Part shown: positions 54,971 to 63,174 of the stretch, in pieces
Numbering within the stretch: position 1 is the stretch's first letter
How the letters are laid out: each line of letters starts with the position of its first letter
NCBI RefSeq assembly: GCF_002019635.1
Contig: NZ_KV917371.1
Coordinates: forward strand, 2,028,001-2,092,000
Reading direction: 5' to 3'
From: Metabacillus halosaccharovorans
GTDB lineage: Bacteria > Bacillota > Bacilli > Bacillales > Bacillaceae
DNA length: 64,000 bases
Made by a program: the position numbers and the translations under genes
The notes under the pieces: model-generated
Told to the model about the DNA's origin: nothing
What the model saw: only the letters and a program-made list of their open reading frames with translations
Databases searched by the model: none

Positions 54971-55627
54971 ATGCGAAGACAACAACTGCCAGTTAGTGCA
55001 ATGATAAAGCAGCATCTTAAGGAGTATTCTTCGATATATTTGTTTGTATTTGTTTTATTTTTGATGGGAGTCATCTTTGGGGCTATTATTGTCAACAGCA
55101 TGAATTTAAGCCAAAAAGAGGATTTATACTATTATTTAAATCGTTTTTTTGGACAAGTAGCAGAAGGAAAAGTTGCAAGTGCAGCCGATATGTTTCATCA
55201 AAGCTTCTTTCATAATTTAAAATATCTAGGATTAATGTGGATCCTTGGAATATCAATAATTGGACTACCTGTGATTCTTGTTATGCTTTTTATAAAAGGT
55301 ATGGTAGTAGGGTTTACAGTTGGATTTTTAGTTAATCAGTTAGGCTTAAAAGGTTTTCTGCTATCGTTTGTAACGGTTTTACCACAAAATATCTTACTAA
55401 TTCCAGCCTTTATCATTATGTGTTCTGTAGCAATATCCTTTTCATTAAAAATTATTAGGCAGCTCTTTGTGAAGAAATCAAGTACATTAGAGGCTCCATT
55501 GACACTTTTTATGCGATATGCGTCCGTTTTTGTCTTTATAGGAGTAATAGCACTACTTGCATCAGGTTTTGAGGCATATGCATCACCATTTCTAATGAAA
55601 AATATTGTAGAATTCGTCAGTAAATAA
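54971..55627 (+). CDS. spoIIM: Stage II sporulation protein M
   Basis: Membrane protein of 218 residues with five hydrophobic segments. It is part of the SpoIID-SpoIIM-SpoIIP machine that thins septal peptidoglycan and drives engulfment in the mother cell. Recognised by [20 protein letters not shown] (residues about 19-38), the central [13 protein letters not shown]-like region ([15 protein letters not shown] here) and [31 protein letters not shown] precedes the ATG. It is followed by fur with a gap holding a Fur/PerR-like site. The order spoIIM-fur-yqzK-xerD-drm is as in B. subtilis. Confidence 0.94.
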   Translation: MRRQQLPVSAMIKQHLKEYSSIYLFVFVLFLMGVIFGAIIVNSMNLSQKEDLYYYLNRFFGQVAEGKVASAADMFHQSFFHNLKYLGLMWILGISIIGLPVILVMLFIKGMVVGFTVGFLVNQLGLKGFLLSFVTVLPQNILLIPAFIIMCSVAISFSLKIIRQLFVKKSSTLEAPLTLFMRYASVFVFIGVIALLASGFEAYASPFLMKNIVEFVSK

Positions 55628-55639
55628 TAATTATTATTA
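55625..55639. promoter_or_regulatory. Fur/PerR-type box in the fur upstream region
   Basis: TAATAATTATTATTA matches the 7-1-7 boxes of Fur (TGATAATNATTATCA) and PerR (TTATAATNATTATAA) at 13 of 15 positions each. It lies 41 bases upstream of the -35 box, so the role is uncertain. Confidence 0.4.
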
Positions 55640-55679
55640 AATAAAAATGTTTATTTTTATTACATTAAAATCATTTTAG

Positions 55680-55710
55680 TTGGACACTTTCCTCACCTAT
55701 GATATATAAT
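55680..55710 (+). promoter_or_regulatory. Promoter of fur
   Basis: TTGGAC (55680-55685), 17-base spacer, TATATAAT (55703-55710). It ends about 35 bases before the fur start codon. Confidence 0.6.
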
Positions 55711-55744
55711 AGTTTTGGGAACGCGGCGAGGGAGGAAAAGTGTT

Positions 55745-56203
55745 ATGGAAAACCGCATTGATCGGATTAAAAAGCAGTTGCATACGGCAAGCTATAAGCT
55801 AACACCACAGCGTGAAGCAACTGTTCGGGTATTACTTGAAAACGAAGAAGATCATTTAAGTGCAGAGGATGTCTACCTTCTCGTTAAAGAAAAGGCACCT
55901 GAAATAGGTTTAGCCACTGTTTATCGTACATTGGAATTATTAACTGAATTAAAAGTAGTCGATAAAATTAACTTTGGTGACGGTGTTTCCAGATACGACC
56001 TTCGTAAAGAAGGCGCAGCACACTTTCATCATCATTTAGTTTGTATAGAATGTGGATCAGTAGCAGAAATTGAAGAAGATCTTCTTGAAGATGTAGAGGA
56101 AATAGTCGAACGCGACTGGAAATTCAAAATAAAAGATCATCGCTTAACTTTTCATGGTATTTGTGTAAAATGTCAGGAAAAAGGCGAGAACAATGAAGAA
56201 TAA
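55745..56203 (+). CDS. fur: Ferric uptake regulator Fur
   Basis: Iron-sensing repressor, 152 residues from ATG 55745. The N-terminal winged helix ends in LATVYRTLELL (about residues 51-61), the metal site HFHHHLVCIECG has the His cluster plus the first CxxC, and GICVKCQEK has the second CxxC (structural zinc). GGGAGGAAAAG precedes this ATG; the ORF upstream to 55715 does not look like Fur. Fur rather than PerR is preferred by synteny with spoIIM and xerD. A terminator follows directly. Confidence 0.94.
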   Translation: MENRIDRIKKQLHTASYKLTPQREATVRVLLENEEDHLSAEDVYLLVKEKAPEIGLATVYRTLELLTELKVVDKINFGDGVSRYDLRKEGAAHFHHHLVCIECGSVAEIEEDLLEDVEEIVERDWKFKIKDHRLTFHGICVKCQEKGENNEE

Positions 56204-56208
56204 ATCCT

Positions 56209-56240
56209 AAAAGTCTAACAAAATGTTAGGCTTTTTATTT
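56209..56240 (+). terminator. Terminator of fur
   Basis: AAAAGTCTAACA pairs with TGTTAGGCTTTTT around AAA (one G-U), ending in T residues. Confidence 0.88.
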
Positions 56241-56327
56241 TCTGAAAAAGCATGTATAAAGTTTGTCCTTTTTGGCATATCTTCTAATAATCACATAAAA
56301 AAGTAGAAAAGATTATTGGAGGTAGCT

Positions 56328-56555
56328 ATGATTAGGTGGCTAAAAACCGTAAAGGATATGATCAAAGTTTTTGTCCTTTTTACTGGATTTACGATTTTGT
56401 TCTATTATGCTATTATTTGGGTGAACTTAGAATATCAACAAATGCATCGTTATGATCAACCGGAAGGTGCAGCATTGAAGGTAACAAAAATGATGAAGAA
56501 TGAGGAAGAAAGCTGGTTAAACAGATTGATTTTCTTTATTGATAACGGGGAGTAG
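56328..56555 (+). CDS. yqzK: YqzK-like small membrane protein (DUF4227)
   Basis: A 75-residue protein with one strong membrane helix (residues about 14-34, IKVFVLFTGFTILFYYAIIWV) and a charged C-terminus. This is the DUF4227/YqzK family, regularly encoded between fur and xerD in Bacillus. GGAGGTAGCT directly precedes ATG 56328; the TTG at 56316 is inside that site. Six bases separate its stop from the xerD start, so the two are co-translated. Function unknown. Confidence 0.85.
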   Translation: MIRWLKTVKDMIKVFVLFTGFTILFYYAIIWVNLEYQQMHRYDQPEGAALKVTKMMKNEEESWLNRLIFFIDNGE

Positions 56556-56561
56556 ACAAAT

Positions 56562-57455
56562 TTGAAGGATCAAATAAAAGATTTTATCCATTACCTAATC
56601 GTAGAAAGAGGATTATCAAACAACACAATTGTTTCCTATGAGCGAGATTTGAAAAGCTATCAAAAGCATTTAAATGAAGTCCAAAAAATTGTTTCTTTTA
56701 ATGATGTATCCCGTCTTCATATCATTCAATTTTTAAAATTTTTAAAAGAATCCGGGAAATCGAGCAAAACGATTGCCAGGCATACAGCATCTATTCGTAA
56801 CTTTCACCAATTTTTGTTGAGAGAAAAGCAGGCAGACCAAGATCCATCCGTGTTAATTGAATCACCGCAACTAGAAAGAAATTTACCTAAAGTTCTTTCG
56901 CTTCAGGAGGTAGAACAGCTCCTTGAAACTCCAAAAACAACAACTCCTTTTGGCTTACGGGATAAAGCCATGTTAGAGCTCCTGTATGCAACAGGCATAC
57001 GTGTAAGTGAGATGATTAATTTGAATTTAACAGATGCTCACCTGACAATGGGCTTTATTCGTTGCTATGGAAAAGGGAACAAGGAAAGAATTGTTCCTAT
57101 AGGCAGAACTGCGACAGATGCGATTATGAATTATGTTGAAGGTAGCCGCTCAAAGCTAATGAATAAAAAGGAACCAACAGAAGCCTTATTTATCAACCAT
57201 CATGGTAAGAGAATAACAAGGCAGGGTTTTTGGAAAAATTTAAAGAAAATTGCCCTTGAGGCCAACATAAAAAATGAAATAACCCCTCATACGCTAAGGC
57301 ACTCATTTGCCACACATTTACTTGAAAATGGAGCAGACTTACGAGCAGTTCAAGAGATGCTTGGACATTCTGATATATCTACCACTCAAATATATACACA
57401 TGTAACAAAATCAAGACTTAAGGATGTTTACAATCAATTTCATCCTCGTGCATAA
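56562..57455 (+). CDS. xerD: Site-specific tyrosine recombinase XerD
   Basis: One of the two recombinases that resolve chromosome dimers at dif with FtsK/SpoIIIE. The SAM-like N-terminal domain begins with [23 protein letters not shown]; the catalytic domain has Arg in ATGIRVSEM (about residue 147), His-x-x-Arg in [12 protein letters not shown] (about 244-247) and Tyr278 in TTQIYTHV. Length 297 residues. The start is TTG 56562. B. subtilis RipX/XerD is in the same place. The transcript ends at a terminator that carries an intron insertion. Confidence 0.95.
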   Translation: MKDQIKDFIHYLIVERGLSNNTIVSYERDLKSYQKHLNEVQKIVSFNDVSRLHIIQFLKFLKESGKSSKTIARHTASIRNFHQFLLREKQADQDPSVLIESPQLERNLPKVLSLQEVEQLLETPKTTTPFGLRDKAMLELLYATGIRVSEMINLNLTDAHLTMGFIRCYGKGNKERIVPIGRTATDAIMNYVEGSRSKLMNKKEPTEALFINHHGKRITRQGFWKNLKKIALEANIKNEITPHTLRHSFATHLLENGADLRAVQEMLGHSDISTTQIYTHVTKSRLKDVYNQFHPRA

Positions 57456-57485
57456 AAGCATCTCCAGGAGGGAGGTGCTTTTTTT
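57454..57485 (+). terminator. Terminator of xerD, target of the group IIC intron
   Basis: AAAGCATCTCC pairs with GGAGGTGCTTT (one G-U) around a five-base loop, followed by seven T, with the intron 5' end GTGTG directly after the T run. Confidence 0.85.
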
Positions 57486-57986
57486 AGTGTGCCAGGCATG
57501 GCAACTATCTAGGTGGTGAAAGTCCACTGTGGGGGTACACATCGACCAACCACTAAGGAAGCGCAAGGTACTTATCGTGAGATAAGGGCTGGAGGAAGCG
57601 TGGAATAAAATCTTGGCTCGACGAACAGAAATCTGATACTAAGGCTTTACAAAGGGATAAGACTCCTAAACAAGTTAAAGTCCAAAAGATGTACGTAACT
57701 TTGTAAAGTAGATCAGGCGAGTAAAAGAGGAAAGATGGTTGTCTTACCCTGGGAGATCTTGCGGATGTACAAAAGGTACAGTCGAAAAAGGTTAGTCGCA
57801 AGAAGTCAGCAGAAGCCATAGTAGTGAAGTAATTTCATGAAGGGCTGAACAATTTATAGTGTTTCAACACCACGAATGCGCAAGTGACATACTCCGAATG
57901 TGTTAATGGTGAAAGTATGGGCGTACCTCAAAGGATAACCAAAATGGAGCTATCACTTACTACGTGAGAGGAAAGGAGAAACGAGT

Positions 57987-59261
57987 GTGGAACTTTTAGA
58001 ACAAATTCTAAGTAATCAAAATATGAATGAAGCCTACTTGCGTGTATATAAAAACAAAGGTGCTAGTGGGGTCGATGGAATAACGGTCGATGAACTGAAA
58101 CAATATCTGAGAGAGAACAAGGATGAGCTACGTCAGCGCATCAGAACAAGAAAGTACCAACCACAAGCTGCCTTAAGAGTGGAGATCCCAAAAGAAAATG
58201 GTAAGATGCGCAAATTGGGAATACCAACAGTAGTGGATAGGGTAGTTCAACAAGCCATTCATCAAGTTCTCAGTCCAATATTTGAAAAGCAATTCAGTGA
58301 ATTCAGTTATGGCTTTAGACCAAAAAGAAGTTGTGAGATGGCAATTATTAAAAGCTTGGAATTTCTAAATGACGGATACGATTGGATTGTGGATATTGAC
58401 CTTGAAAGATTTTTCGATACAGTCCATCACGATAAACTCATGCGGATCATCTCTAATACAATAGATGATGGAGATGTCATTTCCCTTATAAGGAAATATC
58501 TTGTCAGTGGAGTTATGGAGAATGGAAGATATGAAGAAACACCAGTTGGAACTCCGCAAGGAGGAAACCTAAGCCCACTGCTGAGTAATATTATGTTGAA
58601 CCAACTGGATAAGGAGCTAGAAAGTAGAGGACTTCAATTCGTGAGATACGCTGATGATGCCCTAATCTTCGTGAAGAGTGAGAAAGCAGCGAATAGAGTG
58701 ATGGAATCAATCGTGAGATTTATAGAAAATAAATTAGGGTTAATAGTGAATGGAGAAAAGAGTAAAATCTCCCGTCCAAAAGATTTGAAATTCTTAGGAT
58801 TTGGATATTATTACGATTTTAAGAATGAGAAATACCAAGTAAAACCCCATTCAACGTCAATACAAAAATTTCAAAGGAAGCTTCGAAAATTAACAAAGCG
58901 AAATTGGAGTGTTTCGCTAGGCTACCGAACCTTAAAACTAAAACAAGTCATACTTGGGTGGGTTAACTACTTTAGAATCTCGAATATGAAAAAAGCAATG
59001 ACTGAGATAGATAAGAAGCTTCGCTCCAGAATTAGAGTCATCATCTGGAAGCAATGGAAGGTATCGAAGAAACGAATCAAATCGCTTATCCAATTAGGAA
59101 TCCCTGAGGAAGAGGCGAAGGGATTAACCTTCTGTCGAAGAGGTTATCGATACATCGGATTATCGAAAGTTGTTCAAAGAGCAATCTCAAATAAAAGACT
59201 AAAGCAGAGGGGACTTCCCTCTGCTTTAGATCATTATCTAAAAGTACACACTGTAATATAA
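57987..59261 (+). CDS. ltrA: Group II intron reverse transcriptase-maturase (class C)
   Basis: Intron-encoded protein of 424 residues that aids splicing and retrohoming. RT blocks in order: NKGASGVDGITVDELK (block 0-1, about residues 23-38), YGFRPKRSCEMAI, IVDIDLERFFDTVHHD (block 3), GTPQGGNLSPLLSNIML (block 4), YADD at 221-224 (catalytic block 5) and LKFLGFGYYY. A domain X with RSRIRVIIWKQWK follows. There is no HNH endonuclease domain at the C-terminus, which is normal for class C. The start is GTG 57987 with AAAGGAG upstream. All catalytic residues are intact. Confidence 0.94.
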   Translation: MELLEQILSNQNMNEAYLRVYKNKGASGVDGITVDELKQYLRENKDELRQRIRTRKYQPQAALRVEIPKENGKMRKLGIPTVVDRVVQQAIHQVLSPIFEKQFSEFSYGFRPKRSCEMAIIKSLEFLNDGYDWIVDIDLERFFDTVHHDKLMRIISNTIDDGDVISLIRKYLVSGVMENGRYEETPVGTPQGGNLSPLLSNIMLNQLDKELESRGLQFVRYADDALIFVKSEKAANRVMESIVRFIENKLGLIVNGEKSKISRPKDLKFLGFGYYYDFKNEKYQVKPHSTSIQKFQRKLRKLTKRNWSVSLGYRTLKLKQVILGWVNYFRISNMKKAMTEIDKKLRSRIRVIIWKQWKVSKKRIKSLIQLGIPEEEAKGLTFCRRGYRYIGLSKVVQRAISNKRLKQRGLPSALDHYLKVHTVI

Positions 59262-59262
59262 A

Positions 59263-59306
59263 TTGAACCGCCGTATACGGAACCGTACGTACGGTGGTGT
59301 GAGAGG
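59263..59306 (+). ncRNA. Group IIC intron domain V
   Basis: TTGAACCGCCGTATACGG, then ACCGTACGTACGGTGG and GTGAGAGG fold into the catalytic domain V hairpin; the GAACCGCCGTATAC core is the same as in known group IIC introns. Confidence 0.8.
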
Positions 59307-59367
59307 GGCGAAAATAATTAAATTATTTTTCCCTCTACTCGATCTATTTGAAAGTATAAAAACTAAG

Positions 59368-59405
59368 GGCTTCGCCATTAGGGCTTGGCGATAAGCCATG
59401 TTTTT
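59368..59405 (+). terminator. Stem-loop after the intron, possible terminator
   Basis: GGCTTCGCC pairs with GGCGATAAGCC (short bulge) around a ten-base loop, followed by ATGTTTTTC. It would separate intron transcripts from drm. Confidence 0.45.
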
Positions 59406-59441
59406 CTAATATTAAAATAAGAGAATGATAGAGGAGTTAAG

Positions 59442-59471
59442 TTGTCAATATACTTTAATAAAGTATATAAT
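59442..59471 (+). promoter_or_regulatory. Promoter of drm-pupG-pdp with a palindrome in the spacer
   Basis: TTGTCA (59442-59447), 18-base spacer and TATAAT (59466-59471). The spacer holds TATACTTTAATAAAGTATA (59449-59467), a perfect inverted repeat with eight-base arms that overlaps the -10. Confidence 0.65.
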
Positions 59472-59484
59472 GGAAATGGAATAG

Positions 59485-59502
59485 TTGTCAGACTTCTGAC
59501 AA
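59485..59502 (+). promoter_or_regulatory. Second operator-like palindrome downstream of the drm promoter
   Basis: TTGTCAGACTTCTGACAA has perfect seven-base arms around ACTT, at about +7 to +24. It resembles a GntR-type operator; as RNA it would be a small hairpin. Confidence 0.5.
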
Positions 59503-59579
59503 GTCCCTCTTATAGAATGGAATGTTATGATAAATGGAAAAGTATATTAAGGTATGAAGTAAAGGAGGACATTAATGGT

Positions 59580-60764
59580 ATGGAGAAATATACATATAAG
59601 CGAGTATTTTTAATCGTATTAGACTCTGTAGGAATTGGTGAAGCACCCGATGCAGAAAAGTTCAACGATTTAGGTGCGGATACAATAGGACATATTGCTG
59701 AACATATGGGCGGCTTAAACATGCCGAATATGGCGAAATTAGGTTTAAGTCACATTCGCGAAATTAAAGGAATACCAAAACAACCTCATCCACTTGCTTT
59801 TTATACAAAAATGCAAGAAGCATCAAATGGTAAAGATACCATGACAGGACACTGGGAAATAATGGGTCTGAATATAGAGCAGCCATTTCAAGTATTCCCG
59901 GAAGGATTTCCAGATGATTTAATAAAAGAGTTAGAGGAAAAGTCAGGAAGAAAAATTATTGGAAACAAGCCTGCTTCTGGAACTGAAATCTTAGATGAAC
60001 TAGGTGAAGAACATATGAAGACAGGTAGTCTCATTGTTTATACTTCAGCTGACTCCGTTCTACAGATTGCAGCACATGAAGAAATTGTCCCTCTTGATGA
60101 ATTATATAAAATCTGTGAATTGGCAAGAGAGATGACGATGAATGATAAATATATGGTTGGACGAATTATTGCAAGACCATTCCTTGGAAATCCAGGTGAA
60201 TTTACTCGTACAGCCAACCGCCATGATTATGCTCTAAAACCTTTTGATCGAACTGTAATGAATGAACTAAAAGACAGTGAATTCGATGTGATTTCAATTG
60301 GGAAGATTGCTGATATTTATGATGGAGAAGGAATTACTCAATCCTTACGTACAAAATCTAATATGGATGGTATGGACAAGTTAAATGAAACGTTAGATAT
60401 GGAATTTACTGGATTAAGCTTTTTGAACTTAGTTGATTTTGATGCCCTTTTTGGCCATAGGAGGGATCCAAAAGGATATGGTAAAGCTCTTGAAGAATAT
60501 GACGAAAGGTTATCAGAAGTATTAGATAAATTAAAGAAAGACGATCTGCTAATTATTACGGCTGATCATGGAAATGACCCGGTACATCATGGTACTGACC
60601 ACACAAGAGAATATGTACCATTGTTAGTCTATAGCCCAAATTTTACCGAAGGAAAAGAACTTCCGTTAAGAGAAACGTTTGCTGATGTAGGGGCAACGAT
60701 TGCTGATAACTTCAAAGTAAAACTGCCTGCATATGGCAAAAGCTTTCTGTCTGAGTTGAAATAG
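59580..60764 (+). CDS. drm: Phosphopentomutase
   Basis: Interconverts (deoxy)ribose 1-phosphate and 5-phosphate, sending nucleoside sugars into central metabolism. Alkaline-phosphatase-like metal site: [11 protein letters not shown] (about residues 14-24), [10 protein letters not shown] with the phosphorylated Thr (near 84), and [17 protein letters not shown] with Asp/His ligands (about 326-342). Length 394 residues, the usual size, from ATG 59580 with AAAGGAGG upstream; the frame to 59442 runs across the promoter and is not used. First gene of a salvage operon with pupG and pdp. Confidence 0.95.
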   Translation: MEKYTYKRVFLIVLDSVGIGEAPDAEKFNDLGADTIGHIAEHMGGLNMPNMAKLGLSHIREIKGIPKQPHPLAFYTKMQEASNGKDTMTGHWEIMGLNIEQPFQVFPEGFPDDLIKELEEKSGRKIIGNKPASGTEILDELGEEHMKTGSLIVYTSADSVLQIAAHEEIVPLDELYKICELAREMTMNDKYMVGRIIARPFLGNPGEFTRTANRHDYALKPFDRTVMNELKDSEFDVISIGKIADIYDGEGITQSLRTKSNMDGMDKLNETLDMEFTGLSFLNLVDFDALFGHRRDPKGYGKALEEYDERLSEVLDKLKKDDLLIITADHGNDPVHHGTDHTREYVPLLVYSPNFTEGKELPLRETFADVGATIADNFKVKLPAYGKSFLSELK

Positions 60765-60777
60765 GAGGAGATACATA

Positions 60778-61599
60778 GTGAATATCGAAAAAATTAGAGA
60801 AGCAGCTAATTACTTAAAAGAAAAATACAATGATACGCCAAGCATAGGTTTAATTTTAGGCTCTGGTTTAGGTGTGCTGGCAGATGAAATTGAAAGCCCT
60901 GTAAAAATTCCATACAACGAGATTCCTAATTTTCCTGTGTCAACTGTTGAAGGGCATGCAGGCCAGCTCGTTTTTGGCCAATTAAAAGGTGTAAAAGTAG
61001 TAGCCATGCAAGGAAGATTTCACTTCTATGAAGGCTATAGCTTAGAGAAAGTAACTGCACCGGTTCGTGTTATGAAGGAATTAGGGGTTAATACATTAAT
61101 CGTGACAAATGCTGCGGGAGGAGTCAACAAAACATTTGAAGCAGGAGATCTAATGCTAATAAGTGATCACATTAATAATATGGGCACAAACCCATTGATT
61201 GGTCCTAATGTTTCGGAATTTGGTGCCCGATTCCCGGATATGTCTGAGAGCTATGATCGTACTTTAAGAGAATTAGCGAAAAGTGTTGCAAGTGAGTTAA
61301 ATATTAAATTGCAGGAAGGAGTCTATGTTGGAAATACAGGCCCATCATATGAAACTCCGGCTGAAGTACGTGCTCTCCGAATTATTGGAGGTGACGCAGT
61401 AGGTATGTCTACAGTTCCAGAAGTAATTGTAGCAAGACATGCCGGATTAAAAGTATTGGGTATTTCATGTATTTCAAACATGGCTGCAGGAATTCTCGAT
61501 CAGCCTCTATCACATGATGAAGTAATAGAAACAACAGAGAAAGTCCGTGCTAACTTTTTGAACTTGGTGAAAAGTATTGTAGAAAAAATCAACTCCTAA
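60778..61599 (+). CDS. pupG: Purine nucleoside phosphorylase (trimeric type)
   Basis: Phosphorolysis of guanosine, inosine and deoxy forms to base and (deoxy)ribose 1-phosphate, the substrate of Drm. Typical pieces: LILGSGLGVLADEIE (residues about 22-36), GHAGQLVFG, MQGRFHFYEGY, TNAAGGVN (about 115-122), GPSYETPAEVRA and DAVGMSTVPE. Length 273 residues. GTG start 60778 after AGGAGGAG. It follows drm by 13 bases and is followed by pdp after 23. In B. subtilis drm-pupG are also paired. Confidence 0.95.
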   Translation: MNIEKIREAANYLKEKYNDTPSIGLILGSGLGVLADEIESPVKIPYNEIPNFPVSTVEGHAGQLVFGQLKGVKVVAMQGRFHFYEGYSLEKVTAPVRVMKELGVNTLIVTNAAGGVNKTFEAGDLMLISDHINNMGTNPLIGPNVSEFGARFPDMSESYDRTLRELAKSVASELNIKLQEGVYVGNTGPSYETPAEVRALRIIGGDAVGMSTVPEVIVARHAGLKVLGISCISNMAAGILDQPLSHDEVIETTEKVRANFLNLVKSIVEKINS

Positions 61600-61622
61600 T
61601 CTGAATAAAAAGGTGATATGCA

Positions 61623-62924
61623 ATGAGAATGGTTGATCTAATTGAAAAAAAACGTGATGGAAAAGAACTAACAAAGGAAGAAATCCATTATATTATAAAA
61701 GGCTACACCTCAGGAGACATACCTGATTATCAAATGAGTGCTTTTACAATGGCAATCTATTTTCAAGGAATGACAGATCATGAACGGGCTGAACTTACAA
61801 TGGCGATGGTACATTCCGGAGATACCATTGATTTAAGTGAAGTAGAGGGTATTAAAGTTGATAAACATAGTACAGGAGGTGTGGGTGATACAACTACCCT
61901 TGTACTAGGTCCGTTGGTAGCAGCAGTAGGCGTACCGGTAGCAAAAATGTCAGGAAGAGGACTTGGACATACCGGTGGAACAATTGATAAGCTTGAATCA
62001 GTACCAGGATTTCATGTTGAGATTGAAAACAAACAATTTATTGAATTAGTGAACAAAAATAAAATTGCTGTTATTGGTCAAAGCGGGAATCTTACTCCTG
62101 CGGATAAAAGCTTATATGCATTGCGAGATGTAACCGCTACAGTAAACAGTATACCTCTCATAGCAAGCTCTATTATGAGTAAAAAAATTGCTGCAGGAGC
62201 AGATGCTATTGTTCTTGACGTCAAGACAGGTGCAGGTGCTTTTATGAAAGATCTTGATGACTCAAAAGAATTAGCAAAGGCAATGGTCGATATCGGAAAC
62301 TTAGTTGGCCGCAGAACAATGGCCATCATCTCTGATATGAGTCAACCACTCGGATTTGCAATCGGCAATGCGTTAGAAGTAAAAGAAGCAATCGATACTT
62401 TAAGCGGCAAAGGTCCAAAAGACTTAGAAGAACTTTGCTTATCACTTGGAAGCTATATGGTACTCTTGGCTGAAAAAGCTCAGTCTTTAGAAGAAGCCAG
62501 ATCTATGCTTATTGAAGTTATGAACAATGGCAAAGCGAGAGCGGCAATGAAAACGTTCCTTGAGGCCCAGGGTGGAGATGGATCAGTTGTAGATAAACCT
62601 GAAACGCTGCCACAAGCAACATATAAAATTGAACTTGAAGCAAAACAAGATGGCTATTTATCTGAAATGATTGCAGACTCAATTGGAACAGCCGCCATGC
62701 TACTAGGGGCAGGACGCGCAACAAAAGAATCCCAAATTGACCTGGCCGTCGGGCTTGTCTTAAACAAGAAAATTGGCGATACAGTTAAAAAGGGTGAATC
62801 CTTAGTGACAATCCATAGTAATCGCGAAAATGTAGAAGATGTAAAAGAAAAGCTTTATGCAAGTATTTCAATTAGTGACCAAAAGGTAGAAGCACCGAAA
62901 TTAATTTATGCAACTGTTGAATAG
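61623..62924 (+). CDS. pdp: Pyrimidine-nucleoside phosphorylase
   Basis: Splits uridine, thymidine and deoxyuridine with phosphate. The alpha domain begins [13 protein letters not shown]; the phosphate site has [21 protein letters not shown] (in parts, about residues 81-100) and [17 protein letters not shown] (about 110-126); the C-terminal domain has [14 protein letters not shown]. Length 433 residues. In B. subtilis pdp is in the dra-nupC-pdp operon; here it is with drm and pupG, so all three salvage steps are co-transcribed. A strong terminator follows. Confidence 0.95.
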   Translation: MRMVDLIEKKRDGKELTKEEIHYIIKGYTSGDIPDYQMSAFTMAIYFQGMTDHERAELTMAMVHSGDTIDLSEVEGIKVDKHSTGGVGDTTTLVLGPLVAAVGVPVAKMSGRGLGHTGGTIDKLESVPGFHVEIENKQFIELVNKNKIAVIGQSGNLTPADKSLYALRDVTATVNSIPLIASSIMSKKIAAGADAIVLDVKTGAGAFMKDLDDSKELAKAMVDIGNLVGRRTMAIISDMSQPLGFAIGNALEVKEAIDTLSGKGPKDLEELCLSLGSYMVLLAEKAQSLEEARSMLIEVMNNGKARAAMKTFLEAQGGDGSVVDKPETLPQATYKIELEAKQDGYLSEMIADSIGTAAMLLGAGRATKESQIDLAVGLVLNKKIGDTVKKGESLVTIHSNRENVEDVKEKLYASISISDQKVEAPKLIYATVE

Positions 62925-62934
62925 TTACTAGGAG

Positions 62935-62960
62935 ACCACAGCCGGAGGCTGTGGTTTTTT
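62935..62960 (+). terminator. Terminator of the drm-pupG-pdp operon
   Basis: ACCACAGCC pairs perfectly with GGCTGTGGT around GGA, then six T. Confidence 0.93.
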
Positions 62961-63116
62961 AGTTGGATATTGCATAGAAAAGAGAAGTGACGCAAACAAA
63001 GGCTACGACTTCATATAAATTACTTTCTTCACTAAATCTCAACTCCTCTGGAACTACGAGTAATACCACTTATTGTATTGAAATGTAAGCAACCTCAAAA
63101 AATTCTTCCAACCCTT

Positions 63117-63145
63117 GTATATTTTCCCTCCTACTGGAAAAAATG
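63117..63145 (+). promoter_or_regulatory. Sigma-F-type promoter of dacF
   Basis: GTATA (63117-63121) fits the -35 GYATA; GGAAAAAATG (63136-63145) fits GGNNANAHTR, with a 14-base spacer, one shorter than usual. It is 29 bases upstream of the dacF start. Confidence 0.6.
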
Positions 63146-63174
63146 GAAAGTATAAAGAATGGAGGGCTTATGAA

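Larger units (their letters stand above)
57487..59343 (+). mobile_element. Group IIC intron, full length, with reverse transcriptase
   Basis: The 5' end reads GTGTGCCAGGCATGG, the GUGYG start of group IIC introns (closely like that of the Oceanobacillus iheyensis intron). The 3' end has domain V (59263-59306), domain VI as a stem AAAATAATTAAATTATTTT, and CTCTACTCGAT with the final AT at 59342-59343. It encodes an RT-maturase in domain IV. Insertion directly behind a terminator hairpin is the known target preference of this class. Ends were placed by eye and may be off by a few bases. It is 1.86 kb long with both ends present. Confidence 0.85.

Noticed and set aside
57553-57819. 88-residue minus-strand ORF in the 57.5-58 kb stretch
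   Set aside because: It is inside the structured 5' domains of the group II intron on the wrong strand, with no start signals.
59442-59579. N-terminal extension of Drm (46 residues)
   Set aside because: It overlaps the promoter and operator-like repeats; the ATG at 59580 gives the standard 394-residue enzyme with AAAGGAGG upstream.
62961-63174. Possible small gene between pdp and dacF
   Set aside because: No ORF with a ribosome site was found; only the sigma-F-like dacF promoter is visible.
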